64,000 bases of DNA, from contig BCKQ01000002.1 of assembly GCA_001600695.1 (NCBI GenBank), positions 1,561,340-1,625,339 on the forward strand, given 5' to 3'. The stretch's first letter is position 1. Each line of letters begins with the position of its first letter. The DNA is from Ascoidea asiatica (Eukaryota; Ascomycota; Saccharomycetes; Ascoideales; Ascoideaceae). Below, piece by piece: positions 53,006 through 63,036 of the stretch. The position numbers and the translations under genes are program-made. The notes below the pieces were generated by a model. The model was not told where the DNA came from and did no database searches. It saw only the letters and a program-made list of their open reading frames with translations.

Positions 53006-54607
53006 ATGTTTATGTTTAATAACATATATCCAATTAAAACTTCAATCAAATGCTCAATTATAAAGTCAAGGTTAAGATCAGTTAATAGTTATAATAAACT
53101 TATATTACTAAAAAGAATTAATCAAAACAATAATAAATTAAATAAACTTTTTATATCCAATTCATCTTATAATCTTAATAATAATCTTAATAATAAATTT
53201 AATAATAAAGAGAATGAAAATTTTAAAAATATAAAAGAAACTTTGAATTGTGATTTTAAATTTTTAATTTATGATAATGTTTTATTTCAAAATTGTTTAT
53301 CAATAGAAGAATTAATAATTCAAGTATTTTTATCAAGAATTGAGATTCATATAAAAAAAAATGTAAATAAATTTAAAGAAGATAATAAACCTTTAATAAA
53401 TAATAATAATAATAATAATAATGAATTAAAAGATATTGAAACTATCACTGAAGATATTGAATATAATGAAAAAGATATTAAGATTATAAATGATTTTTTT
53501 AAAGATTCAAATAATCTTTTATTATTTAATAAATTATTTGAAGAAAAATTTAATAAAGAATGGTATAATAATATAAATTTTGAAGAATTATTAGAAAATA
53601 TTAATAAAAAAGATATTGAAAAATTAAATGAATTTGAATTTCAAGAATTTAAAATTTTTAATTATATTTTTATAAAAATTTTACCAAGAAAATATAAAAA
53701 TTTATGTAAAGAAATATTTTCAATAAAAATTTATAATAAAAATTATAATAAAAATTTATATTCAAATTTTTTAATAATTATTCAATTAAATAAATTTTTA
53801 AAAAATTCATTATATAATAGTATTGGATCATTTAATAAAAAATTAATTAAAGAAATTAGATTTACAAAAAAATTTAATTTTGGATTAATTTTAAGTGAAA
53901 ATTGGATTAAAGGTAATATTTATGAATTTTCAAAATTTTTAAAAAATTATTTTGAAATAAAAAATTTAAATGAGATAATTTTTTTAAATAAAAAAGAAAT
54001 AAATTTAAAATTTAATAAAAAAAAATTTAAAGATGATAAAAATGAATTAATTTTAAAATTTAAAAAAATTAATATAATTAATTTATCAAGACCAATTTTT
54101 TTAAATAATAAAAAATTTAATTTAAATAAAGAAATTAAAGAAATTAAAGAAAATTCATTTAAAGAATTTTTTAAAAAAAAATTAAAAATAAATTTAATTT
54201 ATTTAATATTTTCAAAAGAAATAAAAAATGATAATAATAATAATTATAATTATAATTTAATTGATAAATTAAATTTAATTGGTGAAAAATTAAATATTAA
54301 AACTATTTATATTACAAATGGTGATAATAATTTTAATAATATTAATGAAATTTCAAATATTGAAGAATTAATAATAAATTTTAAAAATTTTAAAAAAAAT
54401 TATGATATTTTAAATTGTAAAAAAATTTATTTAAATCTTTTAAATTTAGATAAAATTATTTTAAAAAATAATAAAGAATTACTTGAATTAATTAAAATTT
54501 TCAATGATAAAATAATTTATATGAAAGAAGAAGTTACAGATAATAATCAAAAATTAAATAAATTCTCAGAGGCAGCAGAATTAGTTGCAAAAGATAATAA
54601 ATATTAG
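53006..54607 (+). CDS. Unknown protein with a mitochondrial-type N-terminus
   Basis: The gene is not recognised. The first ATG at 53006 gives 533 residues. The start is rich in Arg/Lys/Ser and lacks acidic residues for about 40 positions (for example KTSIKCSIIKSRLRSVNSY), which suits a mitochondrial presequence. The rest is extremely rich in Lys, Asn, Ile, Leu and Phe, with codons nearly all A and T. No known domain could be read. A block near residues 290-380 (FNFGLILSENWIKGNIYEFS, then LSRPIFLNNKK) looks more conserved in style. Fast-evolving yeast mitochondrial RNA or translation factors show this kind of composition. That is a guess; no pathway is assigned. A CACGTG lies in its promoter. 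Confidence 0.6.
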   Translation: MFMFNNIYPIKTSIKCSIIKSRLRSVNSYNKLILLKRINQNNNKLNKLFISNSSYNLNNNLNNKFNNKENENFKNIKETLNCDFKFLIYDNVLFQNCLSIEELIIQVFLSRIEIHIKKNVNKFKEDNKPLINNNNNNNNELKDIETITEDIEYNEKDIKIINDFFKDSNNLLLFNKLFEEKFNKEWYNNINFEELLENINKKDIEKLNEFEFQEFKIFNYIFIKILPRKYKNLCKEIFSIKIYNKNYNKNLYSNFLIIIQLNKFLKNSLYNSIGSFNKKLIKEIRFTKKFNFGLILSENWIKGNIYEFSKFLKNYFEIKNLNEIIFLNKKEINLKFNKKKFKDDKNELILKFKKINIINLSRPIFLNNKKFNLNKEIKEIKENSFKEFFKKKLKINLIYLIFSKEIKNDNNNNYNYNLIDKLNLIGEKLNIKTIYITNGDNNFNNINEISNIEELIINFKNFKKNYDILNCKKIYLNLLNLDKIILKNNKELLELIKIFNDKIIYMKEEVTDNNQKLNKFSEAAELVAKDNKY

Positions 54608-54779
54608 TATTAGTATTAGTATTAGTATATAGGGTATTATATAGGATATTATATAGGATATTATATAGGGCAATGGACATGAATATACAGGACGTACTGT
54701 CCTACAAGCTATTTAAGCTTTTCTGGGCTTGGAACAAAAAAAACTCGAGAAAAAAAACTGGAAAATGCTTGATTTTTTT

Positions 54780-55330
54780 GACTTGAAGTCTTGGTGCAGG
54801 AGCACGTGACAGCCAAGCCCTGATTGTCAACAACGAGCACGTGACTTCACTGCTAAACTTCCTTTGTTTTTACGAGCAGCGCCGAAACTGAAATTTTTCC
54901 CGTGAAATTTGCCCATGCTTTAATCCCGGTCGCGGTGGAGATTCTGCTTGGAAACAGCACCCTGCCGCCGTGTGCGCACGCCAGTCCAAACGGTGCCCGG
55001 AGACAAACTCCATTCGGTAATGAGTCTATAAATAGCTCGCCGGTGCGGATTACGCCACCGCACAATGGAGTATGGAACCAAGAAAAACCGCGTCGAGAAC
55101 TGTTTTAGGCTGTTTTGTTGCCGGATATCGGATCTGGAATAGCAGAAAACAGGGACCCTCCTGCCAAAAGAGTAGAAAACACTGGCGTATTTGTGGCGTA
55201 GACCTGAGGTCTCGGCCCACTGCTGCAGCACACCCCTGTGGCAGTCCAACAAACTGCCGCTGCTGTTTCCGATTCTTTGTGGTCTTGGCCCGCTGAGACT
55301 GGGCGATTTACCTGCCGCATTTGGCTCGCA
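54780..55330. other. GC-rich island G
   Basis: The largest GC-rich block here. It has two CACGTG sites 35 bp apart (both in the context GAGCACGTGAC or GGAGCACGTGAC), and many CTGC-rich words. Composition and stop-free frames on both strands suggest a non-coding regulatory block, but an unrecognised RNA gene cannot be excluded. Confidence 0.6.
54803..54843. promoter_or_regulatory. Paired CACGTG E-boxes, 35 bp apart
   Basis: The two sites (54803-54808 and 54838-54843) share the context AGCACGTGAC. Paired sites of this kind are usual for Cbf1 or Pho4 promoters in yeasts. The nearest downstream gene starts at 56228, so the target is uncertain. Confidence 0.4.
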
Positions 55331-56227
55331 GATATTCCGTTAAGAAATACGGTTAATTTGAATATAATATTTATATTTTGAATATTTGAATATTTCACTA
55401 TTTCACTATTTCACTGATAATATCAATAATATCAACAATATCAACAATATCAACAAGTTAATAAAAAGAAAAAGAAAAGGAAAAGAAGACAGTAAAATCT
55501 TAAAGCTATCTGAAATTTAGCTCTTTTATTTAACAAAACTCCAAGATTTACTTGTCTCCTTCTAGACTTTCACCCAAATCTATCTTTAAACTCCAGCATT
55601 ATCATTGTAATCCTTCATATTCTTAATATTCTTCACTCGTTTACTCTCTCAATCACTCTCTCTCTCACTTTCTTTAATCTCATTGTTTTCTTTCTACTAC
55701 GACAACTTATTAACTATTTTATCAATTATATACCAATTTATATCAAAATCCAATAAAACAAATAAAACATATATCAAAATTATAATCTAATCTAATCTGA
55801 GAGCAAATATTTTCTTCTAAAAGTTATCAAATTATCCAACTAATTGTCTTTCGTTTATCACTACAAAAACATTCTTTTCTTTTCTTTTCTTAACTTTACT
55901 TTACTTTACTTTACTTTTTTCTCAAATCCAAAAAAAAAAATTCAATAATATATATTAATAACTATTTATTAATTATAATTGAAATCTGGTGAAATTTTAT
56001 TACAATTACTTTCTTTCCTTAAGTTTTGTTTTAATTCTCAATCAATCACTCTTTTTAAAATTTTTTAAGAAAACAAATTTTATTCCTTTCTTTTCTCTCA
56101 TTTTTAATGCGACTTAACAGTAAATTGAATTATTAAATTATTTTATTATTATTTTTATTTTAATTTTAATTTTAATTTTTATTTAAATTTTTATTTATCT
56201 TTTTTTATCTGATTTTTAACTCTAAAA

Positions 56228-57302
56228 ATGGCTGGTGGTATTTTGAGTATTATTTCAATCACTGAAAATAATGAATCTCCAAATCCTTTTCAATCTTTAA
56301 TTCCGGAACCTTTGAAAAATTATCATCATAAACATATAATTCCTTCTCATCAAATTTATGATAACAATAATAATAATAATAATAATCATGATTTTCAATC
56401 TTCTAATTCAAATCCAATTCTTTTACCAAGAATGCCATTTCCAAAAAAAGATGATGATGATGATGACGATGATGATGATTCTTCTTCTTCTTCTTTTGAT
56501 TCAACTGGTTTAACTGTTGGTTTATCTGTTAGTGTTCCAATTATTATTTTTATGATATTTTTAGGATTTTTTTATTATATAAATTATAAAAAAAATAAAC
56601 AAGAAGAAAAAGAATTTTTAGATGATCCTGATTTTGCAAATGATGATATAACTGATTTACCTGATTTAAAACCACAAAAATTACCAATAAATAAATCTAA
56701 TTCTCAATCAAATTTATCTTATTTATCTAAAAGTAATACTGATTTAAGTATTAATATTAATATTAATAATAATAATAACTCTTTAAATACTGGTCTTAAT
56801 AATGATGATACAATCTCCGTTCATACTTTTAAATATGATGCAATTGTTTTACCAACTGATGGTCATAATGAATCAAGAAATTTTCTTGATGAATATGCTA
56901 AAGTTTTAGGTACTGGAAACTCTCCATATAATAGTGCAAATTCATCTGTAACAAATTTAAAAAATTTAAATTCTCCAAATTCTCATTTAAATTTATCAAA
57001 TAGATTTAATTCTTCTTCTATTACAAATTTACCTTCTCCATTAAATGAAAAAGCTTTTTCAAATCGTTCTTCTGATACTTCAAATTCAAATAATACTTTA
57101 AATTCAAATAATCATTTAGATAATAATAATTATAATAAAAATGATATTCATGAAGAAAAATCAAGTGATATTAGTACAAGTACAGTAATGGATTCTCCAA
57201 TTATTGATATTAAACAAAAAAATCCATTTAGTGATAGTAATCAACCAACTCCAAAAAATGTTAATAATCTTCATAATAATCAAGATATTGATGATTATGA
57301 TG

Positions 57303-57343
<41 letters not shown>

Positions 57344-58675
57344 TCTGATATTCAATCAATTTCACCTTCAAATTCTTTAAATCTGTTCTCAAATAATCAT
57401 AATCATAATAATAATAATAATAATATAATATCTGATAGTTTAAATTTTAATAACAATAACAATAATTATATGTTAAATGATAATGATGATGATGATATTG
57501 ATTCAATTCCAAAATCTATAAAACCAAAAAAATCAGTTAAACTTAATATACCTGATGATTATGATTATCAAAAATTTAATGAAATTGATATAAATGATCC
57601 TTCAATTACAAATGAAGAAAAAGAACAATATCAAAGAATGAAAAGTGTTTATAATATTTATTTTGATAGACAAAATTCAATTAAAACAATGAATTCTCAA
57701 GCTCATTCTCAAGCTGAAGCTCAAATTTTAAATTATAATGAAATTAATAATATACAAACTTCTCAACCATCTCCATTACCAAGAGCTTATAATCCTGTAA
57801 GTCCTCCGCCTCAACAACCTTTACCTTTACCACATTCTATAGATACAAATGATTTTTCTGAAAATAATCCTTATGAATCAAATTCAAATTCAAATTCAAA
57901 TTCAAATATGAATATGAATATGAATATGAATATGAATATGAATATGAATATGGAAATGGAAGTTGAGAATTCTTCAAATTATTTACCTTATCCAAATGCA
58001 AATAATCCTGCTCCTCAGCTAAATAATAATAATCATCAACAACCAAAATTAAATCAAATACCTCAATCAATTAAATCACCTCAATTAAGTAATAATATTA
58101 TTGAGAAACCAATTGTTAAACCATTAAAACCTTTAAGACCTTTAGAAAAACTTCCTTCTGCATCAAATATTCATGATATTGGTTCTTCATTTACAGATTT
58201 TGCATATTCTTCAAAAGTTAAACAACAAAAAAATACAGGTAATAAAAATTTAAAACCATTTAATCCTATAGAACATAATGAAGTTTGGACTTCACCAGTT
58301 ATTCCAAATTCACCAAGTTCTGGTTTCACAAGTCAAAAAAATCTATCAAGTACAAGTTTAAATCATACTCCAATTGAAATTGAAAATAATAATTTCTCTG
58401 CTTCTCAAGTTGGAAGATCAAGTGTTGTAATGTTGAATACTGTAGATTTTGGATCATCTAAAACATATAGACCTGCTGGAAGTATGGCTAATATGAATAA
58501 AAAAAGAATACCCTCATCACCAAATCCTGATAATAATAATAACAATAACAATAATAATAATAATAATAATATGATTCCAGATACGTATAATGGTAAAGAT
58601 AAAAGAACAAATCCTAAGAAAAATCAAAAAAATCAAAAATTACTACGAAATCAATTAATGAATTCTGATTTTTAA
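56228..58675 (+). CDS. SKG6/TOS2-like single-pass membrane protein
   Basis: The 815-residue protein has no obvious signal peptide. A short N-terminal part with a poly-Asp run (about residues 75-84) and Ser run precedes one membrane helix (about 94-118, GLTVGLSVSVPIIIFMIFLG). The large rest is cytosolic and Asn/Ser-rich. After the helix there is KKNKQEEKEFLDDPDFANDD, and further on HTFKYDAIVLPTDGHNESRNFLDEYAKVLG. This layout and the DPDF-type motif resemble Skg6/Tos2, which sit at sites of polarised growth in yeasts. Met-Asn (about 565-580) and Asn runs are present. The family call is tentative; other single-pass cortex proteins such as Axl2 relatives are less likely because no cadherin-like domain is present. 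Confidence 0.55.
57903..57951 (+). repeat. ATATGA coding repeat (Met-Asn)n
   Basis: About eight near-exact 6-bp units (AATATG) code for alternating Asn and Met. Long AAT runs with Asn also occur at 57300-57343 and 58530-58570. Confidence 0.85.
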
Positions 58676-59316
58676 ATGTGATTTTTTTTTGCTTTTTTCT
58701 TTTATTTTTTTTTTATTTTTTTTAGGTTATTTCGTTCTGCGTTCATTTATTTTTTTATTTATTTTTATTTTATCTATATATATTTATTCATTATTCATTT
58801 TTTTTCGTAATTTTTTATATATAACTTTTTAAAGAATTTTTAGATTTAGGTCTTTTAATTAAAACGTTTGTTTTCCTTGGCGTTTTTTGTTCTTCTTTTT
58901 TTTTTTTTTTTTTTTCTCAAATTTCTACTTTTTATTTAAATATTTATTTTAAATTATTTATTTTGCAAACTTTGCTATTTAAGATTTCATTTATTTTCAT
59001 TTTATTCATCATAAATTAGATATCAAATAAATCATATTGTTCAGAATTCATAAGACGGTTTTTGGAGTCAAAAGACAAATGAGTAATTTCTTTTTTTGAT
59101 TTCCAATTAATTTTTATTTTTCAAATACTTTTCTGATTCATATAGATATAAGATAAGATATAATATTTATATAAATTTTCAATAAATAAGTTAGCTAGTT
59201 ATATATAAAAAGAAAAAAGAAAAAAGAAGCAAACGATGTAGTGGAATCGAAGAGAAGAATAGAATACAATACAGAGAAGTAATGTTGAATGAATTTAAAT
59301 GAAGAAAGAAGTTTAT
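58676..59316. other. Convergent intergenic region before IMP3
   Basis: About 640 bp between two stop codons. It is T-rich, with poly-T runs near 58896-58916. No gene is visible. Confidence 0.4.
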
Positions 59317-59868
59317 TTAAGCTAATTCAAAATCATCAAGTTGATTTTTATAATTAAGTATATTTTTACGAATTTTACTTGTATTAACCCAAGTTAAATG
59401 ATCTTCCATATTTCTTGTAACTAAATAAGCAGGATCAGTTATTACATTTGGACCAACTCTTATATGACCTTGTTCTATAAAAGTTACAGCATCTTTTATA
59501 GTTTCAGCCATTTTTAATCTTTGCATTACAACACCAATTCTTCTTCTACAAAAAGCAGAAACAGTAATTTTATTTTCTAAATCAGAAATTTTAATTTTTG
59601 AATTTAATATACCTATAATATATAATTTTTCAATTAATAATTGTTCATGTTGTATTCGTATTGGATCATCCGAAGGTAATAAAGATAAATTTCTTGCTAA
59701 TTTTCTTATATCACCACAAATTTTATTATATTTATGATAATCTTCTCTATTTTGAATATAATATGTTCTCATAACTTGAGTATCACGATGATTTTGATCT
59801 TGTTTCCAATTAAGGAAATCTACTTTTTTTAATAATTTTTGTTCATGATATTTAAGTTTTCTAACCAT
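59317..59868 (-). CDS. IMP3: Imp3, U3 snoRNP protein of the SSU processome
   Basis: The 183-residue protein matches Imp3 exactly in length (183 in S. cerevisiae). Imp3 binds U3 snoRNA with Mpp10 in the nucleolus for early pre-18S processing. The N-terminus [20 protein letters not shown] is the family signature. An S4 RNA-binding domain is seen at about residues 107-165 ([39 protein letters not shown] in overlapping parts), followed by [13 protein letters not shown]. All expected regions are present. It is divergent from MRPL6, over a promoter with a Reb1-like site and a TTCAAGAAT array. Confidence 0.97.
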   Translation of the reverse strand: MVRKLKYHEQKLLKKVDFLNWKQDQNHRDTQVMRTYYIQNREDYHKYNKICGDIRKLARNLSLLPSDDPIRIQHEQLLIEKLYIIGILNSKIKISDLENKITVSAFCRRRIGVVMQRLKMAETIKDAVTFIEQGHIRVGPNVITDPAYLVTRNMEDHLTWVNTSKIRKNILNYKNQLDDFELA

Positions 59869-59954
59869 TTTTGAAAGTTTTCTATATTATTATTAATATT
59901 ATTGATATTATTTGATTATATTTCTTCTTTTATTTAAATATCTTTAAACAATAT

Positions 59955-59989
59955 TTCAAGAATTTCAAGAATTTCAAGAATTTCAAGAA
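59955..59989. repeat. 9-bp TTCAAGAAT array
   Basis: Four units with TTCnnGAA palindromes at a 9-bp period, about 87-121 bp upstream of the IMP3 ATG. TTCnnGAA is the half-pair form of a heat-shock element, but the spacing of one base between units differs from the canonical two. Confidence 0.85.
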
Positions 59990-60068
59990 TTTAATAGTAA
60001 TAAAGTTAAAAAAAATAATTTTTCAAAAAAAAAAATATTAACGGAGGTTTTGAAAAATTGAAAGAAAG

Positions 60069-60076
60069 TTACCCGG
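60069..60076 (-). promoter_or_regulatory. Reb1-like site in the IMP3/MRPL6 promoter
   Basis: TTACCCGG, the reverse of CCGGGTAA seen at 98-105, is placed between the two divergent starts, 132 bp from MRPL6 and 201 bp from IMP3. This fits a general-regulatory-factor site for a bidirectional promoter. Confidence 0.5.
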
Positions 60077-60148
60077 CGAGTACCATAATTAAACGATTTT
60101 AAATTACTGTTTACTTATTAAAAGATATGAAATGAAATAAAATATTAA

Positions 60149-60181
<33 letters not shown>

Positions 60182-60207
60182 CAAAGAAAGAAATAATTAG
60201 GATTAAA

Positions 60208-60912
60208 ATGAGTTTAAATATTTGTAATAAATATTTAATTAAGAGTAATTATTATTCTAAAATTAGATTAAATTTAATAAAAAGATCATTTTGTGAAAGT
60301 CAAATTATAAAATCTCATATTGGATCTCAACCAATATATTTATCAAATGAAGTTTCATTTGAATTAAGAAATTTAAAAAATCCAAGGATTGTAGTTAAAG
60401 GTAGAAATAGAATAAATTTATCACAAGAAATTATAATTAAAGGACCAAAAGGTGAATTAAAAACCATTATTCCAGATTTTATTCAAGCAAATAAAAAAGA
60501 AGAAAAACTTTTAATAAAAGTTGAAAAAAATGAATTAAAAAATCAAAAAGCAATGTGGGGTACAGTTAGATCAATTGTAAATAATAATGTTATTGGAGTC
60601 ACAGATGGTCATCTTTGTATTTTAAGATTAGTTGGAACTGGATATAGAGCACAAATTGAAGATAGAGAAAATGGTAAAAAATTTGTTGGATTAAAAGTTG
60701 GATATTCAGTTTTAAAAGGTCTTGAAGTACCTGAAGGAATTGAAGTTTCTTCACCAGTTCCAACTAGAGTTATCATTGAAGGTATAGATAAACAACAAGT
60801 TAAATTATTTGCAGCCAGTCTTCGTCAATTTCATCCTCCAGAACCATATAAAGGTAAAGGAATATATATTGATGATGAAAGTATAAAATTGAAAGATAAA
60901 AAAATCAAATGA
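60208..60912 (+). CDS. MRPL6: Mitochondrial large-subunit ribosomal protein uL6m
   Basis: The 234-residue protein is the mitochondrial uL6 protein (Mrpl6), a component of the mitoribosome large subunit. The first about 30 residues are basic, without acidic residues ([20 protein letters not shown]), as expected for an import presequence. uL6 features follow: [16 protein letters not shown], then the C-terminal domain [36 protein letters not shown] and a final [13 protein letters not shown], the uL6 signature with the PYKGKG motif. The length is near the S. cerevisiae protein (214). It is in tandem with MRPL9 434 bp downstream. Confidence 0.94.
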   Translation: MSLNICNKYLIKSNYYSKIRLNLIKRSFCESQIIKSHIGSQPIYLSNEVSFELRNLKNPRIVVKGRNRINLSQEIIIKGPKGELKTIIPDFIQANKKEEKLLIKVEKNELKNQKAMWGTVRSIVNNNVIGVTDGHLCILRLVGTGYRAQIEDRENGKKFVGLKVGYSVLKGLEVPEGIEVSSPVPTRVIIEGIDKQQVKLFAASLRQFHPPEPYKGKGIYIDDESIKLKDKKIK

Positions 60913-61126
60913 TGTAAAATTGAAGACCATTCTACTTCCATTTGGTGTGTTTTACTTCATTCTCTTTCTCACTTGTATATAACAATATAATCTAGATCAA
61001 TAAATAATTAATAAATTCAATGCTTTCATGCTCAGCAGACACAGCAGACAGCCATGGTAATTAATAATTAATAACTAGTAATTAGTAACTAGTAATTAGT
61101 AACTTTATTGTTCACAAAAGCAATGT

Positions 61127-61132
61127 CACGTG
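61127..61132. promoter_or_regulatory. CACGTG E-box upstream of MRPL9
   Basis: GTCACGTGTC lies about 215 bp before the MRPL9 ATG. In several yeasts Cbf1-type sites are common in mitochondrial and ribosomal gene promoters. Confidence 0.45.
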
Positions 61133-61299
61133 TCTTTGATGTTAATGAAAATTACTTGAGAAAAATCAGTGAGATTTTCATGGAGGAGTTGAAACGGAAA
61201 TTGATTGAAGTTGAAGGAGAGTGAATAAAAGAAGAAGAAGAAGAAGAAGTATATTATAGATTATTGTCAGTAGAAGAAGAAGAAGAAGAAGTAGAGGAT

Positions 61300-61300
<1 letters not shown>

Positions 61301-61330
<30 letters not shown>

Positions 61331-61344
61331 AAGAAGAAGAAGAA
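61301..61344 (+). repeat. AAG trinucleotide tract in the MRPL9 leader
   Basis: An almost pure AAG repeat (about 14 copies) ends directly before TAATG at the MRPL9 start, so it is probably part of the 5' UTR. Confidence 0.9.
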
Positions 61345-61346
61345 TA

Positions 61347-62162
61347 ATGTACTCGATATTTAATAAACCTGTTATTTTGAGATCATGTCTTATGAGATAT
61401 TCTAGTACAGCAACTTCTGGAATAAATGGAGTAGTAAAATCAGTACCTATAAAATCATCAACAATTAAAATTCCAAATCATTCACCAGAACAAGCAAGAT
61501 TAAGAAAAAGATTACCAAGTAGACCAGGAATAATTGCAGTTAAAAAAGGAATGGTACCATATTTCAATGAAAATGGTGAAAAATTTGGATGTACAATTTT
61601 AGAATTAGATTCAGTTGAAGTTATTTATCATAAAACTATTGAAAAAGATGGATATTTTGCAGTTCAAATTGGTTATGGTAATCAAATACCAAAAAAAATT
61701 TCAAGACAAATGTTAGGACATTTTTCAAAAGCTAAAATTTCACCAAAAATGGAAGTTAGTGAATTTCAAATTAAAGATAAAAATGGATTAATACCAATTG
61801 GTACAGAATTAAAAGCAAATTATTTTAAAATTGGACAATTAGTTGATATTAAATCAATTTCAAAAGGTAAAGGATTTGCAGGAGTTATGAAAAGACATAA
61901 TTTTGGTGGTTTAAGAGCAAGTCATGGTACATCATTAGCTCATAGACATGGTGGATCTTATGGACAAAATCAAACACCTGGTAGAGTTTTACCAGGTAAA
62001 AAAATGCCTGGACATATGGGATGTAAAAATGTTACAACTAGAAATTCTAAAATTATTGAAGTTAATTCTGAAAAAGGTTATATATTAATTAAAGGACCTG
62101 TAAGTGGTGCAAATGGTGCATATATTAAAGTCCAAGATGCACGATCTAAAATTTCAACATAA
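61347..62162 (+). CDS. MRPL9: Mitochondrial large-subunit ribosomal protein uL3m
   Basis: The 271-residue protein is the mitochondrial uL3 protein (Mrpl9), which reaches the peptidyl-transferase centre of the mitoribosome. A basic presequence-like start (MYSIFNKPVILRSCLMRYSS) is followed by the uL3 core: VKKGMVPYFNENGEKFGCTI, then VDIKSISKGKGFAGVMKRHNF, and SHGTSLAHRHGGSYGQNQTPGRV (in part), GKKMPGHMG, which is the uL3 signature loop. The size matches S. cerevisiae Mrpl9 (269). An AAG-rich leader precedes the start. It is convergent with the SNA4-like gene. Confidence 0.96.
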   Translation: MYSIFNKPVILRSCLMRYSSTATSGINGVVKSVPIKSSTIKIPNHSPEQARLRKRLPSRPGIIAVKKGMVPYFNENGEKFGCTILELDSVEVIYHKTIEKDGYFAVQIGYGNQIPKKISRQMLGHFSKAKISPKMEVSEFQIKDKNGLIPIGTELKANYFKIGQLVDIKSISKGKGFAGVMKRHNFGGLRASHGTSLAHRHGGSYGQNQTPGRVLPGKKMPGHMGCKNVTTRNSKIIEVNSEKGYILIKGPVSGANGAYIKVQDARSKIST

Positions 62163-62330
62163 AAATAGAAATAAAGAAATTTTTAATCATTGTATATAAA
62201 TAAATATAAATATAAATATAAATATAAATATAAATATAGTAATAATAAAAACACGTAAATAAATAAAAAAATAGAAGAGAAAGGAAATTTAGACTATAAA
62301 GAAGATTTAAAAATTGAAATATAATATTAC

Positions 62331-62442
62331 TTATTTATATTGATCAGGAAGATCTACATATGGAGGAGGAGGACCCTGAGTAGTAGGTACACCATTATTA
62401 TTTGAGGTTGAGCCATAATTTTGTTGTTGTTGAATAGGAAGC

Positions 62443-62476
<34 letters not shown>

Positions 62477-62798
62477 GATATCTATAAGCTTGAGAATCAA
62501 TATTAGAATCAGTTTGAGTTGAATGAGATTGTTGTTGAGGTAAATTATTAGATTGTTGTTGAGGTAATGGAACTTGAACTAAAACTGGATAATAAATATT
62601 TTCTTCATCTTCTACATAATATGGAGGATATTTTGAAATTATATACCAACTATGTAAAATTCCTGGTAAAATTCCAAGAAAACATAATGCAATATTAATT
62701 AATAAATCAACTCCACAACCTCTTCTTATTATTACTGTTAATGGTGGAAAAAATAAACTAACAATAACTAAAATACAATCACAACAAAATCCTGACAT
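62331..62798 (-). CDS. PMP3/UPF0057-family membrane protein with PPxY, SNA4-like
   Basis: The 155-residue protein has the PMP3/UPF0057 domain at about residues 3-55: a Cys-rich start (GFCCDCILVIVSLFFPP), two membrane helices and the motif FLGILPGILHSWYII. The C-terminal half is cytosolic and has a poly-Gln run (about 109-119). Near the end it has PPPPYVDLPDQ, a PPxY motif for the Rsp5 WW domains. This layout matches the vacuolar Sna3/Sna4 proteins, which are sorted by Rsp5, more than the short Pmp3/Sna2 type. The Gln run makes it longer than S. cerevisiae Sna4 (140). Which Sna it corresponds to is not certain. Confidence 0.85.
62448..62478. repeat. TTG trinucleotide run (poly-Gln codons on the minus strand)
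   Basis: TTG repeats (CAA on the coding strand) make the poly-Gln run of the SNA4-like protein; another shorter run is at about 62422-62432. Confidence 0.85.
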
Positions 62799-62850
62799 TT
62801 TCTTTTTATAAATTATTATAATGTAAATGATTCAAAAGTTATTCAAAAGT

Positions 62851-62912
62851 AATATAATATAATATAATATAATATAATATAATATAATATAATATAATAT
62901 AATATAATATAA
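62851..62912. repeat. AATAT pentanucleotide microsatellite
   Basis: About twelve exact AATAT units upstream of the SNA4-like gene. Confidence 0.95.
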
Positions 62913-63036
62913 TGAAATGAAATGAAATGAAAGTGAATTAAAAGAAGGTGAAGAGAATAATAATCTTTTAAATTATCAAAGCTTTTTTACCACTGTCAGA
63001 TCAAATCAAAGGTATCGCAGGCCTTAATCAATACTC

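Larger units (their letters stand above)
54608..56227. other. 1.6-kb intergenic region with GC-rich island G
   Basis: Immediately after the preceding stop come four TATTAG repeats (54603-54628) and three GGATATTATATA-type units (54633-54670). A GC-rich island spans about 54780-55330 and holds CACGTG at 54803-54808 and 54838-54843. Then come ATATCAACA repeats (about 55423-55456), a pyrimidine-rich stretch and the long T-rich leader of the gene at 56228, including CTTTA repeats (55898-55917). Open frames in the island (54853-55398) overlap on both strands and are not called. Confidence 0.5.
59869..60207. other. IMP3/MRPL6 bidirectional promoter
   Basis: The 339-bp region between divergent ribosome-related genes contains four TTCAAGAAT units (59955-59989), a Reb1-like CCGGGTAA in reverse (60069-60076) and an AAT run (60155-60180) before MRPL6. 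Confidence 0.55.
60913..61346. other. MRPL6-MRPL9 intergenic region
   Basis: It contains TAACTAGTAATTAG repeats (about 61067-61101), a CACGTG at 61127-61132 (GTCACGTGTC), and AAG-rich purine tracts at about 61231-61249, 61271-61291 and 61301-61344, the last ending two bases before the MRPL9 ATG. Confidence 0.5.

Noticed and set aside
54853..55398. Open frames up to 110 codons in GC-rich island G
   Set aside because: Five frames on both strands cover the same bases, the mark of stop-poor GC-rich DNA.
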